Shown here: piece after piece, positions 46,741 through 55,158 of the stretch
Position numbering within the stretch: position 1 is the first letter of the stretch
How the letters are laid out: every line of letters begins with the position of its first letter
Assembly: GCA_003216775.1 (NCBI GenBank)
Contig: QCII01000006.1
Coordinates: 1-64,000 of the forward strand
Source: Prochlorococcus sp. AG-402-K21
GTDB taxonomy: Bacteria > Cyanobacteriota > Cyanobacteriia > PCC-6307 > Cyanobiaceae
DNA length: 64,000 nt
Direction: 5' to 3'
Program-made: the position numbers and the translations under genes
The notes under the pieces: model-generated
The model's database searches: none
The model's input: the letters and a program-made list of their open reading frames with translations, nothing else
What the model was told of the DNA's origin: nothing

Positions 46741-47102
46741 TTTTTTTTGTGATAATTGTTAAAAAATATAACATATTTATTTAATAATGTAAAGAAAGTT
46801 AGAGATTATTCTTTTTTTTGCCAGGAAAATTTAAAAACTGCTACATATATGTGTCGAAATATACCTTATCGGTGTTTTTTGTTTTTGTTTTGATTTTTTA
46901 AATCTGAAAAAAAAAATAAGCTTTTCATCCTATTTTTTTAGAGGTATATCCTCATTTAGAGGTAATTTAAATTAATATATCACTAGAGTCAGCTAGTAGG
47001 GATACAGGCTGACTCTTTTCTTTAGAATTTTTTGTTTTTTGACTAAAAATAGTTTTTAGAATTCAAATAATTGCTATTAATAGATTACATATAAATGTGA
47101 TT
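46741..47102. other. 362-base gap: hli promoter region and a repeated hairpin
   Basis: The left part is the promoter region of the leftward hli pair. The right part contains the hairpin at 46986-47015. I see no open frame with a start codon and no other structure. Confidence 0.5.
46986..47019 (+). terminator. Hairpin with TAGTAGGGATACA loop (copy 2)
   Basis: GAGTCAGC (46986-46993) and GCTGACTC (47008-47015) form a perfect 8-bp stem, followed by TTTTC. The loop TAGTAGGGATACAG matches that of copy 1 at 37981 save for one or two bases. No plus-strand gene precedes it, so it may end an unannotated short RNA. Confidence 0.65.
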
Positions 47103-47267
47103 ATGTCATTCGCGATTTACTACATGCATGTAATTTTTGGAGAGATTCCCTCTCTAATTAGTTCTGATTCAATACTTTATATCTTGCCTGCGCTTACAAT
47201 TTCAATATTATTCTTTAGCCTTAAAATAATGTTTTTCAAGACTCCTAAATTGAGAAAGGTTAAATAA
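47103..47267 (+). CDS. Small membrane protein, 54 aa
   Basis: Starts MSFAIYYMHVIFGEIPSLI, with a helix about 25-45 and a basic end (KTPKLRKVK). It lies 52 bases ahead of the methyltransferase gene on the same strand. The family is unknown. Confidence 0.6.
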   Translation: MSFAIYYMHVIFGEIPSLISSDSILYILPALTISILFFSLKIMFFKTPKLRKVK

Positions 47268-47318
47268 TTAAGGATTTTAGAATTATTCTTTTTACTGAAA
47301 CGCCCAATTTTTTAAATT

Positions 47319-47936
47319 TTGGATAATAGACTTTTTTTTTCGGCAACTCAAAGAAATAGAGACTGCATTGGTGATGTACTATCCAGAATTCTAAAAAAAG
47401 GTTCAATATTGGAAATTGGGAGTGGCAGCGGTGAACATGGAGTTATTTTTCAAAAACGCTTTCCTGGAATAATTTGGCAAACAAGTGACCCAGAATTAGT
47501 GCATAGAAAAAGTATAAGTTCTTGGATTGAGTATGAAGACCTCGCTAAGAAAATGCCCCAGCCTCTTGAGATTGATGTAGAAAAAATGCCTTGGAAAATT
47601 CCATTGAGATTAGCTCATTCTTTGCAAGGAATAGTCTCTATAAATATGATTCATGTAGCGCATTGGTCATGTACTGTAGCACTCTTTAGAGAGTCAGGAA
47701 AATTACTCAATAAGGGGCAATTTTTGATTTTGTATGGGCCATTTAAAATTTGTAATAAACATACAAGTGAAAGTAATTATTTTTTCGATAATTCATTAAA
47801 AATGCAAAATGATCTTTGGGGTATTAAAAATCTTGAGGAAGTTTGTGATGAGAGTAAGAAAAATGGTTTTTCTCAAGAGGATATTATTAGGATGCCTGCA
47901 AATAATTTTTCAGTAATTTACAGAAAAGTTTCTTGA
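47319..47936 (+). CDS. DUF938 SAM-dependent methyltransferase-like protein
   Basis: A 205-aa cytosolic protein of the DUF938 family, with a Rossmann SAM-binding motif LEIGSGSGEHGVIF (about 31-44). The family start RLFFSATQRNRDCIGDVL and the block INMIHVAHWSCTVALFRESG are also there. The start codon is TTG at 47319. The substrate is unknown. It lies alone between small genes. Confidence 0.88.
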   Translation: MDNRLFFSATQRNRDCIGDVLSRILKKGSILEIGSGSGEHGVIFQKRFPGIIWQTSDPELVHRKSISSWIEYEDLAKKMPQPLEIDVEKMPWKIPLRLAHSLQGIVSINMIHVAHWSCTVALFRESGKLLNKGQFLILYGPFKICNKHTSESNYFFDNSLKMQNDLWGIKNLEEVCDESKKNGFSQEDIIRMPANNFSVIYRKVS

Positions 47937-47987
47937 TAAGGTAAATATAAATATCAATAAGTTATTAAAATTCATCATATTAGATGT

Positions 47988-48149
47988 TCAACCTAATAGT
48001 TTTTTGCTCCATTCTTTATGCTTTTGATCTAAATCTGAAATTTTTTCGCCTAAGCTCAACTGTCTTTCTAATAATTCAACTTTTGTAAGTGTGATTTTTT
48101 CCGAATAAAATTTAATAGGCTGCTTACCATGCAAATTGTCGCCACTCAT
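47988..48149 (-). CDS. Small hypothetical protein, 53 aa
   Basis: Starts MSGDNLHGKQPIKFYSEKI and continues with a helical, charged stretch (VELLERQLSLGEKISDLDQK), probably a short coiled coil. It lies downstream of nothing on its strand but desA, from which it is separated by 118 bases. The family is unknown. Confidence 0.6.
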   Translation of the reverse strand: MSGDNLHGKQPIKFYSEKITLTKVELLERQLSLGEKISDLDQKHKEWSKKLLG

Positions 48150-48266
48150 AGAATTATTAATTTGTAAGTATTTTCTAAGATGAAAAATTTGTTATTGCTA
48201 ATTCTTTTATATTCTTTTCAGATTTGCGCAAATTAATGTGATAAAAAATTGATGATTATTGTGTTT

Positions 48267-49433
48267 TTAATCCACCATTTTGTATGAAGATTGCCATGTA
48301 TATCTTCCTCTCTTGATGTCTGACTCAACAGCAACGCAATTGCATGCAATATTCCATAGAGCTTTGTGTATTGGATCAGGATTAAAAAGATATGCTTTTT
48401 TAAAGGCTTTTTTAATTAAGACAGTTGCCTTTTTTGCATGATAATGAGGAATCGTCGGACATACATGATGAACGACATGGCTAGAACCTATGTTATGGTG
48501 AAGAAAATTAAGGACACTACCGTAAGGTCTGTCAATAGATAGAAATGCGCCTCTCATAAAGGAAAATTCCGTATTTGAAAGATGAGGTACATCTGAATCT
48601 GTATGATGAAGCCATGTATAAACTACTAGCCAACAATTAACCACTAATAAAGGACCAAAATATAGAGCAATTACTGGAAATAATCCATACTTGAAAACTA
48701 AATAAACAATGCCCACTAATGTCAAACCTACACCAATATCTGATATCCAAACTTTCTTGGCCCATATTGATGGCCATAATGCTTTAGAAAATGGTTTAAT
48801 TGGCCAAAAATGATTTGAAGTACCATATTTAATACCTCCTGTACTCCCCGTAAGTAAATAAGCAGGCCAGCCAAATATTAGATGTAAAACAAGTTGAAGA
48901 ATTCCATAATTCTTTTTACCTAAGGAATTTGAAAAATGTAATTCTCTTTCTCCTCCAACTTTTTCTGTAACTCCATTCCCTTTAATGACTAAAGGTACGT
49001 GAGTTTCTCCATTTGTTATGTTATTTGTGAATCGATGATGCACTGCATGAGAACGCTGCCAAGAAAAATAAGGCACTAGAAGTAACGAATGTAGTAAATA
49101 ACCAGTTATAGATTCCAATGTCTTGTTTTTAGAGAATGCTCCATGCCCACATTCATGGGCAATTACCCAGAATCCCATTGCAGTGGTACCTGATAGTAAT
49201 GCGTAAATAATCCAAATTGGGATCATTTTTGGGGTAAATGGAATAGATAACCCTATCGCAACTACTAATGATTGAATTAAAGCTGATTGTAAAAGATACC
49301 TCAAAGAAGTTTTAGTATTGCATTTAAAGTAGTGATCTGGGATAACATGCTGAAATTCTTTTATGCTTGGAATATCTTTATCCTCTATTACAAGCGCTTG
49401 GCCTTTAAGACCTGAAAGTTTTATATTGCTCAA
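48267..49433 (-). CDS. desA: Fatty acid desaturase, delta-12 (DesA-type)
   Basis: Membrane di-iron enzyme introducing double bonds in acyl lipids, which tunes thylakoid fluidity. It has 388 aa. Three histidine boxes are visible: HECGH (93-97), HAVHH (about 129-133) and HVVHH near 333. Helices lie around 55-85 and 215-250. The ferredoxin electron donor is expected from the family. A second, more divergent desaturase lies at 51147. Confidence 0.93.
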   Translation of the reverse strand: MSNIKLSGLKGQALVIEDKDIPSIKEFQHVIPDHYFKCNTKTSLRYLLQSALIQSLVVAIGLSIPFTPKMIPIWIIYALLSGTTAMGFWVIAHECGHGAFSKNKTLESITGYLLHSLLLVPYFSWQRSHAVHHRFTNNITNGETHVPLVIKGNGVTEKVGGERELHFSNSLGKKNYGILQLVLHLIFGWPAYLLTGSTGGIKYGTSNHFWPIKPFSKALWPSIWAKKVWISDIGVGLTLVGIVYLVFKYGLFPVIALYFGPLLVVNCWLVVYTWLHHTDSDVPHLSNTEFSFMRGAFLSIDRPYGSVLNFLHHNIGSSHVVHHVCPTIPHYHAKKATVLIKKAFKKAYLFNPDPIHKALWNIACNCVAVESDIKRGRYTWQSSYKMVD

Positions 49434-49574
49434 ATTTTTTTGTTAAGAATTTTGTTAAATAAAAGTGAATTTATATATTCTATTATCCATCACAGGATCT
49501 CATAATGAAAAGAATTTATAATTTTTTTGGTAAAGTTTTTATAATTTAAATTTCATTTTCAAATTAAATTATTT

Positions 49575-49679
49575 GTGCAAAACATTCTTTTATTTAATTT
49601 TTTTATCGCAATCTTTTTAATTATCTATTTAATTCTTTTTTATGCTGATTGTCTTTGCTCTTCTTTAAAGCTTAATTAA
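49575..49679 (+). CDS. Possible small membrane peptide, 34 aa (GTG start)
   Basis: A frame with a GTG start, reading VQNILLFNFFIAIFLIIYL and ending CSSLKLN; hydrophobic. It converges with the gene at 49681 with one base between the stops, a spacing seen for real gene pairs here. Support is weak. Confidence 0.4.
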   Translation: MQNILLFNFFIAIFLIIYLILFYADCLCSSLKLN

Positions 49680-49680
49680 T

Positions 49681-49812
49681 TTAAAGACCGCGTATATACC
49701 TCTTAGGTAAACCAGATTGTTTACGTGGCTTTACTAGAATTGGTAAAGCAATAACTCCTACCGTAAAAAGACAGATTGGAGCAACTACCATCAATATAGA
49801 TTCTAGAGACAT
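49681..49812 (-). CDS. Small membrane protein, 43 aa
   Basis: Starts MSLESILMVVAPICLFTVGV and continues in one helix, ending QSGLPKRYIRGL. Single-pass with a basic C-terminus. No family is recognised. It lies behind the desA promoter region on the opposite side from desA. Confidence 0.65.
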   Translation of the reverse strand: MSLESILMVVAPICLFTVGVIALPILVKPRKQSGLPKRYIRGL

Positions 49813-50000
49813 GAATTATTTTGAATTTATTAATAAATAGCAGGATTTTTTTTTTAAGTCATGCGTATTTATATCTATTTTGTGAGAATAGATTCAAAAT
49901 TTTTATAAATTATTAAGTAAAAAAGAAAAAAAGATTAAAAAAAATCAATTTTTTCATAATTCATCCTATTTACTTAATCATTACTTAAAAGAGATTAGTT

Positions 50001-50141
50001 ATGGATGAAGAAAAAAAATGGATGCTTATGACTTATTATTGTCCAACTCATGGAGATTCGGGTTTTGTAAAACCTATTCAACTAACAAAAAAAGAAATCA
50101 GTAAAAGATTCTTAACAAAAAGAAGGAGTTCTAAAAATTAA
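50001..50141 (+). CDS. Small basic protein, 46 aa
   Basis: Starts MDEEKKWMLMTYYCPTHGDS and ends TKRRSSKN. It has a lone Cys-x-x-His pair (CPTH) and a very basic tail. It could be nucleic-acid binding by charge alone. The family is unknown. Confidence 0.6.
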   Translation: MDEEKKWMLMTYYCPTHGDSGFVKPIQLTKKEISKRFLTKRRSSKN

Positions 50142-50401
50142 TTTTTTATATGGAAAAACTTAATTATTTTGAAAAGATTTTAAATCTTGATTAAAGGCTG
50201 GTTAATTAAGTATTAATGTCCTAAAAAATCCCTTGGCTGCTTTTTTATTAGAAGCACGGATCTAAATATTGAAATAGAAATTTTTAAATCTAGTCTGACT
50301 TCAGATTATTAAAAATAAAGATTAATAGAAATATTTTCTTGATACTAATATCAAATTTTTTGCCTAATTAATAATTTCAAAAGATCTAGAAATAATTAAT
50401 T

Positions 50402-50554
50402 TTAAAATTGATCAGAATCGCATGTTAAATCACATTGATTAAGATGAGGAGATGATATCTTTTCTAAAATTCTTAACATATCAATCTCCGAAAGCTCTCC
50501 ATTCGTGTTCCATTTTAAAGTTGTTTTCCTTTGAGGTGAATTTTTTTTATTCAT
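50402..50554 (-). CDS. Small hypothetical protein, 50 aa
   Basis: Starts MNKKNSPQRKTTLKWNTNGE and ends NQCDLTCDSDQF (CxxxC pair). Its ATG lies inside the preceding gene's last codons (eight-base overlap), so it is coupled to the twin CX3C peptide gene. The C-terminal CDLTC repeats the CX3C spacing of its neighbour. Confidence 0.65.
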   Translation of the reverse strand: MNKKNSPQRKTTLKWNTNGELSEIDMLRILEKISSPHLNQCDLTCDSDQF

Positions 50555-50705
50555 TTTGATCATCCCCCTTTAAATGCACTTCTAAACAACGAGTAATACA
50601 TTCTTGATGACCATCCACAATACTGCATTCAGTAATACACTCAAAATATGAATTAATAGAATCTATTTCTGTATTCTGGTTTGTAGAAACAAGTGAATCA
50701 TTCAT
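50547..50705 (-). CDS. Twin CX3C peptide, 52 aa
   Basis: Starts MNDSLVSTNQNTEIDSI. It has FECITECSIVDGHQECITRCL, with two CIT-x-C motifs eight residues apart, and ends KGDDQNE. I chose the ATG at 50705; the frame continues upstream to a TTG at 50756. The architecture matches the other twin CX3C peptide at 38536. It is coupled to the 50-aa gene behind it. Confidence 0.7.
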   Translation of the reverse strand: MNDSLVSTNQNTEIDSINSYFECITECSIVDGHQECITRCLEVHLKGDDQNE

Positions 50706-50990
50706 AATATCATTAGATTTATTTGGAATAGAGATATAGCATGAAAGTATGGTCAATAATTTAATTTATTAAGTTAATTAGAGAAAATAAGTATTATTTA
50801 CTAAATTTAGTTTGCACCTAGTTTACCTTTAAAAAGGTAGTAATATTTTTTTAAAACAGAAAAGGAAACAACAATTTGAACATTTCATATTAATTTTATA
50901 AGGTAATCTTCTGAAAAAATCAGCATAAAGACTGATTTACTTTTCAGTAATTTAGTTAGATGATAAAAAAGTACACTTTTAGATTTTCAA

Positions 50991-51143
50991 ATGAAATCAG
51001 TAATTAATTGGCTTTCGAAAATGTTAGAGAGTATGGCAAATGCTTTTATGCATCCTTTAAAGAATGACTTGCCTCCATCTATTGGTACTCATGCATATAG
51101 CAGTGTTCCTCTAAAAAGAAAATTGAGAAGAAGGTTGAATTAG
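50991..51143 (+). CDS. Small basic protein, 50 aa
   Basis: Starts MKSVINWLSKMLESMANAFM, contains HPLKNDLPPSIGTHAYS and ends KRKLRRRLN. An amphipathic N-terminal helix and an Arg/Lys-rich end suggest membrane-surface or nucleic-acid contact. It converges with the second desaturase, with three bases between the stops. Confidence 0.6.
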   Translation: MKSVINWLSKMLESMANAFMHPLKNDLPPSIGTHAYSSVPLKRKLRRRLN

Positions 51144-51146
51144 GTT

Positions 51147-52253
51147 TTAACTTATTGGAATTAATTTTTCATTTTTATTATCCCAAATAATATATTTGAA
51201 GCAGTTTGAAAAATCGCTTAATTTTAAGAACTTTGATTGCTGTAGTAAATGAATATTTGCTTTATGACAAGCTCTTAAGTTGTAATTTGGTATTCTCTCA
51301 GAGAGATGATGAATGCTATGGAAAGATATGTCTGCTAAAAACCAATTTAGCCAATTAGGGATATCTAAATTGCTACTACCTAAAATCGCTCCATCCATAA
51401 GATCCCAATTTTTTGTATTTTTAGCATATGCATTCTCATAATTATGTTGTACGAAAAAAACACATATTAAAATTGCTGCTGATAAGGTTAATACCATGGA
51501 ATACAATGATAAGAAAAAAACTAAGCCCAACCATTTACACATAAAAATCCACCCTACTATTACCACTATGTTATTGATTATTAATTCGCATATTTCACTG
51601 AAATTATCCCCATAATCAGAAAAAGGTGGTTTAAGTCTTGAATTAATAGCTAGAAGTTGATAAATTTCTTTGTTTTTTATTTTGATAAAAGTCTCTTCTA
51701 ATATATCTTTAGTGAAATTAAAAATAATAATAAGCAGTCCTAATCTAGGTTTTAAAACTAAGTAAAAAAAACCGCCAGGGAAAAGCATCATCCAGTTTCG
51801 ACTTACTTTGTAAAATATTTGCTCTCTTTTTGTAAGGGAATTATAATCTTCAAGACTTAAAACATCTATCGGACCTTTGTAAATTTCCCAATTTCCATTA
51901 TTCCTATGATGAAATGCATGATCAATTGACCATGACTTCTGAGGAATACCATTAACCAAGCCAAGCAAAAATCCAAAAAAGCGGTTTAATTTCCGTTTTG
52001 TAAAAAGGGAATTATGACCGCAATCATGCATTAATGAGAATGTTCGAGAAGAGAACAGAGTTAGAAGAACTATAAAAGGTATCATTAGAAATCCTTTTAT
52101 AAATAATGAAAAAGGTTGATTTATTATTTGGTAGATGATTAACCAAATAGAAATTATAGGGAATATGGTAGAAATAATTTGATAGGAAGCTCTAATATTA
52201 TTTCTTTTTAGAAATGGCTTTATTAAAAAATCACGTCTATTTACTTTACGCAT
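51147..52253 (-). CDS. Fatty acid desaturase family protein
   Basis: A membrane di-iron desaturase/hydroxylase of 368 aa. The histidine boxes HDCGH (76-80), HHRNN (about 115) and HSIHHLSERIPNYNL (about 320) are intact. The sequence is divergent from DesA at 48267, and a sterol- or carotenoid-type substrate cannot be excluded. Closest in style are plant-like delta-9/omega desaturases of marine cyanobacteria. It is monocistronic. Confidence 0.88.
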   Translation of the reverse strand: MRKVNRRDFLIKPFLKRNNIRASYQIISTIFPIISIWLIIYQIINQPFSLFIKGFLMIPFIVLLTLFSSRTFSLMHDCGHNSLFTKRKLNRFFGFLLGLVNGIPQKSWSIDHAFHHRNNGNWEIYKGPIDVLSLEDYNSLTKREQIFYKVSRNWMMLFPGGFFYLVLKPRLGLLIIIFNFTKDILEETFIKIKNKEIYQLLAINSRLKPPFSDYGDNFSEICELIINNIVVIVGWIFMCKWLGLVFFLSLYSMVLTLSAAILICVFFVQHNYENAYAKNTKNWDLMDGAILGSSNLDIPNWLNWFLADISFHSIHHLSERIPNYNLRACHKANIHLLQQSKFLKLSDFSNCFKYIIWDNKNEKLIPIS

Positions 52254-52334
52254 ATTTCACTTATTTTATTGATAGTAACAATTTTTAAAAAGTATTGATT
52301 ATTTAATAAACAATAATATATTTACAACATCATA

Positions 52335-52490
52335 CTAAAGAATAAATTCTTTAGACATAGTTCTCAATTGATCTAGATTTAATCTTGTTAAGTAATTTTT
52401 AAAGTCACTAAGATTCTTAGTAGAGTCAGAATTTTTACTCTCATAAAGAAGGCTATTAGAAATTAACTCAATAAGATGATCTTTATCCAT
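52335..52490 (-). CDS. Small hypothetical protein, 51 aa
   Basis: Starts MDKDHLIELISNSLLYESKN and ends QLRTMSKEFIL, helical and acidic-neutral. It lies 81 bases upstream of the second desaturase on the same strand, and could be co-transcribed with it. The family is unknown. Confidence 0.6.
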   Translation of the reverse strand: MDKDHLIELISNSLLYESKNSDSTKNLSDFKNYLTRLNLDQLRTMSKEFIL

Positions 52491-52574
52491 AACTCCTTAT
52501 AGACCATAATTCCTGTTTAAAAAATTAAGGTCTTGAATTCGAGATCATTTACTTATCTCTTTAAGAGTAATTTT

Positions 52575-52794
52575 TTATAAATTTTTTAAATCTTGCTCTA
52601 TTTTTTCTAATCTTTCATTTAATTCGTTTTGATCCTTAATTAAGGCTTTTTTATTTGCTGCAAGCTCTTCATTCAAAGGAGAATTGAAATCTTTTTGGTA
52701 AGATACAAAAAAAAACTGCTATTGCTACTGCAATACCAAGAGCACCAATTATTAAAATTGGAGATGAAGGAAACTCATAAAATGGAATTGACAA
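52575..52794 (-). pseudogene. Frameshifted small membrane protein (A9 run)
   Basis: From a TTG at 52794 the frame reads SIPFYEFPSSPILIIGALGI then a hydrophobic helix, and breaks at a nine-base T run (plus strand A9, 52707-52715). In the shifted frame it continues VSYQKDFNSPLNEELAANKK and a coiled-coil end (NERLEKIEQDLKNL). With eight T the two parts form one 71-aa protein: helix plus coiled coil. Confidence 0.65.
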
Positions 52795-53001
52795 TGTACT
52801 TTAATAAAACAAATACTAGTTATCTCATAAACAAAAAAATGAGTAATAAATACTTATTTTTTAAAAAGCTTTATGGTAATTAGCTAGTTATTTTGTAAAA
52901 AATAAATAAGGTTTATCTTTAATTAATTTTTAAAAATAAGTAATTGTACAGGTGTCAAAGAATTAATAACTAATAATGATTAAACTAGTAAAAAATTTTT
53001 C

Positions 53002-53319
53002 ATGAAGAAAATCATAAATAAAAAAAATAATAAAAATGAACCATGGTTTAAATGGTTAACAAGAGAACTTAATTCTTATGAAGCTTTTCAGGATTTCGAA
53101 TCAGGCAAGAATCCTCGAGATGTTGCAGAGGATTTTATTTCTAGAAATAGTATTGCTATTTCAGAAGTTTTCGAGGATTTTGATCAAGAAGATAAAGATA
53201 CACTCGATCAGTTTCTTAAATTAACCGAATGCGAGATGCATGTGTTTAGTATTCTTGAAAAACATTTAGAGTTAAGAAACAAGATAAGATTTGTAGACTT
53301 CAAAAACAAGAAAAAATAA
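53002..53319 (+). CDS. Hypothetical protein of a paralogous pair, 105 aa
   Basis: Starts MKKIINKKNNKNEPWFKW and contains RDVAEDFISRNSIAISEVFEDFD and LTECEMHVFSILEKHLEL. It aligns with the partial gene at 63748 (shared WFxW, ESELHI-type ending, a central A-E-x-F-x-x-x-N motif). It is acidic and helical. No named family is known to me. The pair suggests a family specific to these genomes. Confidence 0.7.
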   Translation: MKKIINKKNNKNEPWFKWLTRELNSYEAFQDFESGKNPRDVAEDFISRNSIAISEVFEDFDQEDKDTLDQFLKLTECEMHVFSILEKHLELRNKIRFVDFKNKKK

Positions 53320-53331
53320 AGAGGTAATTTT

Positions 53332-53658
53332 CTATATAAGTTTATTATTCCCATTACCGGTCTTACCAAAGCCTAACCAGATGAACCACAATATCCATCC
53401 GAAGATAGGTATTTAATTAATAAAGATCCATTTCCAATCTTTTCCAAAATCTCTTATTCTTCTTATATCAATAGCTATTTGAGGAACTATACAAACTAGT
53501 CCATAAGCATAGAAACCAAAGGTTTTTAAAAATATTGGGATACTTAGGAAAGAAATTATAAGATTAGCTAATTGAACTAACCACAATTCCAATCAAGATG
53601 TGAATCCTTTGAAGTATGTAGCTTTAATCCAAAACTCCTTATAAGCATTCCAAATCAT
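53332..53658 (-). pseudogene. DUF805 family membrane protein, two nonsense mutations
   Basis: The minus frame starts MIWNAYKEFWIKATYFKGFTS, then a TGA at codon 22 (53593-53595). It resumes in frame as LELWLVQLANLIISFLSIPI and reaches IRRIRDFGKDWKWIFIN, then a TAA at codon 82 (53413-53415), and resumes IPIFGWILWFIWLGFGKTGN. The arrangement of helices and the RRxRDxGK motif are those of DUF805. Both stops can come from single C-to-T changes (CGA, CAA). Confidence 0.85.
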
Positions 53659-53728
53659 TAAGAAAAAAAATTCAAATAATTTAAAATTATCAATTTAATC
53701 TTTAATTTATCAAAATATTATTTATTTA

Positions 53729-53893
53729 CTAAATAGGATCAAATAAATTCATATCATTTGAATCTTGCTTTGAAATCTCATCTTGATTTGGTAATGAACA
53801 GAATCCGTCTTTGCAAATCATCTTTTCTTTTGCAATACCGTTAGTTTTTGAGAATATGTTTTTGTTATTGTTATTTGAAGATTCTTTCAGCAT
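53729..53893 (-). CDS. Small Asn-rich protein with CKDGFC motif, 54 aa
   Basis: Starts MLKESSNNNNKNIFSKTNGI and has EKMICKDGFCSLPN (CxxxxC), then an acidic end. It is probably soluble and flexible, and the cysteine pair could be redox-active. The family is unknown. Confidence 0.6.
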   Translation of the reverse strand: MLKESSNNNNKNIFSKTNGIAKEKMICKDGFCSLPNQDEISKQDSNDMNLFDPI

Positions 53894-53975
53894 TTATATA
53901 AAAAAATTAAATCCAATATTAAATTAATAACTCAATTTATTTTTATAAGCAACAAAATTAATATTAATTATTTAT

Positions 53976-54071
53976 TTACTTTTTTTGATTTGGCAAGTCT
54001 CTCCAAAAAAGCGCCATTATATAAATGAATAAAGATATAGAACAAATATAAAGTAAAGAATTTAGATGCAT
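53976..54071 (-). CDS. Tiny membrane peptide, 31 aa
   Basis: Starts MHLNSLLYICSISLFIYIMA and ends FWRDLPNQKK: a single membrane helix. It lies 83 bases upstream of the 54-aa gene on the same strand. It is a candidate gene on the basis of a clean frame and hydrophobic profile only. Confidence 0.5.
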   Translation of the reverse strand: MHLNSLLYICSISLFIYIMALFWRDLPNQKK

Positions 54072-54316
54072 TTTTATTTATTAAAGTAATAACAAAGAAG
54101 TCCTTTCATAAAAATGGGATTTCAACAGATTGGTAATTTTTTGACTTAGCAATCAAACAAATTCTAGTATTTATTTAAGTTTTTTATGCTTTTCCCAAAC
54201 TTTGAGAAGGAAAAAGTTTTTTAATTTTGGAATATATCTATTAGTTAGTAAAACTTATAAATCTAAGAGTTTTATAAATCTAATCAAATTCTACATTTTT
54301 GAATGTTTATTGTATT

Positions 54317-54457
54317 TCACGATCTATCCTTATTTATTTCTGTCAAAGCTTTTCTACCTTCCTTAAGGGTTCTTAAGACGAGCCAGGTTAGAGAGGAAAT
54401 CATAATGATGGTAAGTGTAATTAGAGAAACATGAGTTGTATCAATATTGTTCGACAA
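54317..54457 (-). CDS. Small membrane protein, 46 aa (TTG start)
   Basis: Starts at TTG: MSNNIDTTHVSLITLTIIMI, then helix to about residue 28 and a basic-acidic end (LKEGRKALTEINKDRS). It lies 37 bases behind the 60-aa gene at 54495 on the same strand. The family is unknown. Confidence 0.5.
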   Translation of the reverse strand: MSNNIDTTHVSLITLTIIMISSLTWLVLRTLKEGRKALTEINKDRS

Positions 54458-54494
54458 TTTAATTAAATTCCTTATGAGTTTTTAATTCAAAAAT

Positions 54495-54677
54495 TCAAAC
54501 GTCTGATCTAGAGTAAGCAGGTATTAGCATTCCACCATCTTGATCGTCATTATTGTCATCATCAAACCCACCCCCCAGAAGTAATTCAATAATTACAAGT
54601 ACAGCTACTGGATAAAGGCACCATAATATCGCTGTAAAAGGACTTACTGAGGAAGAAGCTGAGTAAAATTCTGTCAT
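54495..54677 (-). CDS. Small membrane protein with DDDNNDDQDGG tail, 60 aa
   Basis: One helix (about 14-37, PFTAILWCLYPVAVLVIIELLLGGG), then an Asp/Asn/Gly segment DDDNNDDQDGGMLIPAYSRSDV. The acidic Gly-rich end resembles that of the 44-aa protein at 55815 (DDDDQDGGKLI). Acidic ends of this kind can bind divalent cations. The function is unknown. Confidence 0.7.
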   Translation of the reverse strand: MTEFYSASSSVSPFTAILWCLYPVAVLVIIELLLGGGFDDDNNDDQDGGMLIPAYSRSDV

Positions 54678-54962
54678 TTACTGATATTAATCTAAAGAAA
54701 CAACAATTGTGGATCGTCTGGGTAGTGTTTTATTAAATATTTCGATAAATATTTTTTAAAAACTTTTCTCTTTAGCACGAATAGATCTTTGGTATGTATT
54801 GATATTTTTATTCTTAAAATCAATTTGAATAATAATTTTTTTTGAACCTACTGAGAAACTAATAATGACATAATGAATCGCGCAATTGTTATTTTTTATA
54901 CTTAACAATAATTGTACAATTTTGATTCAAAAACTATTATTTATCTTGGTTTTATAAATTCT

Positions 54963-55094
54963 ATGTTTTCTTTCACTTTTGATCCTTTGGCTGCGATATT
55001 TGGTATATCAGGAATTGTAGGCTTCTTTTTCTTCGTTTCTGCTGCTAAGGGAACTTCCAGTATCAACACAAAACCAAAAAAGGAATTAGATTAG
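54963..55094 (+). CDS. Small membrane protein, 43 aa
   Basis: Starts MFSFTFDPLAAIFGISGIVG, with a helix about 8-27, then AAKGTSSINTKPKKELD. I prefer the ATG at 54963 over an in-frame TTG at 54912. No family is recognised. Confidence 0.6.
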   Translation: MFSFTFDPLAAIFGISGIVGFFFFVSAAKGTSSINTKPKKELD

Positions 55095-55158
55095 AACTTA
55101 TTGTCTCAGAAAACTAAATTGAAATTTTAAATTTAGTATTTAAAAGGCTTTTTAATTA

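Noticed and set aside
49503-49547. 14-codon plus-strand frame MKRIYNFFGK
   Set aside because: It is too short, and no other support was found.
52695-52883. 62-codon plus-strand frame
   Set aside because: It is Lys/Leu-rich low complexity created by the A9 run and by the antisense of the frameshifted gene.
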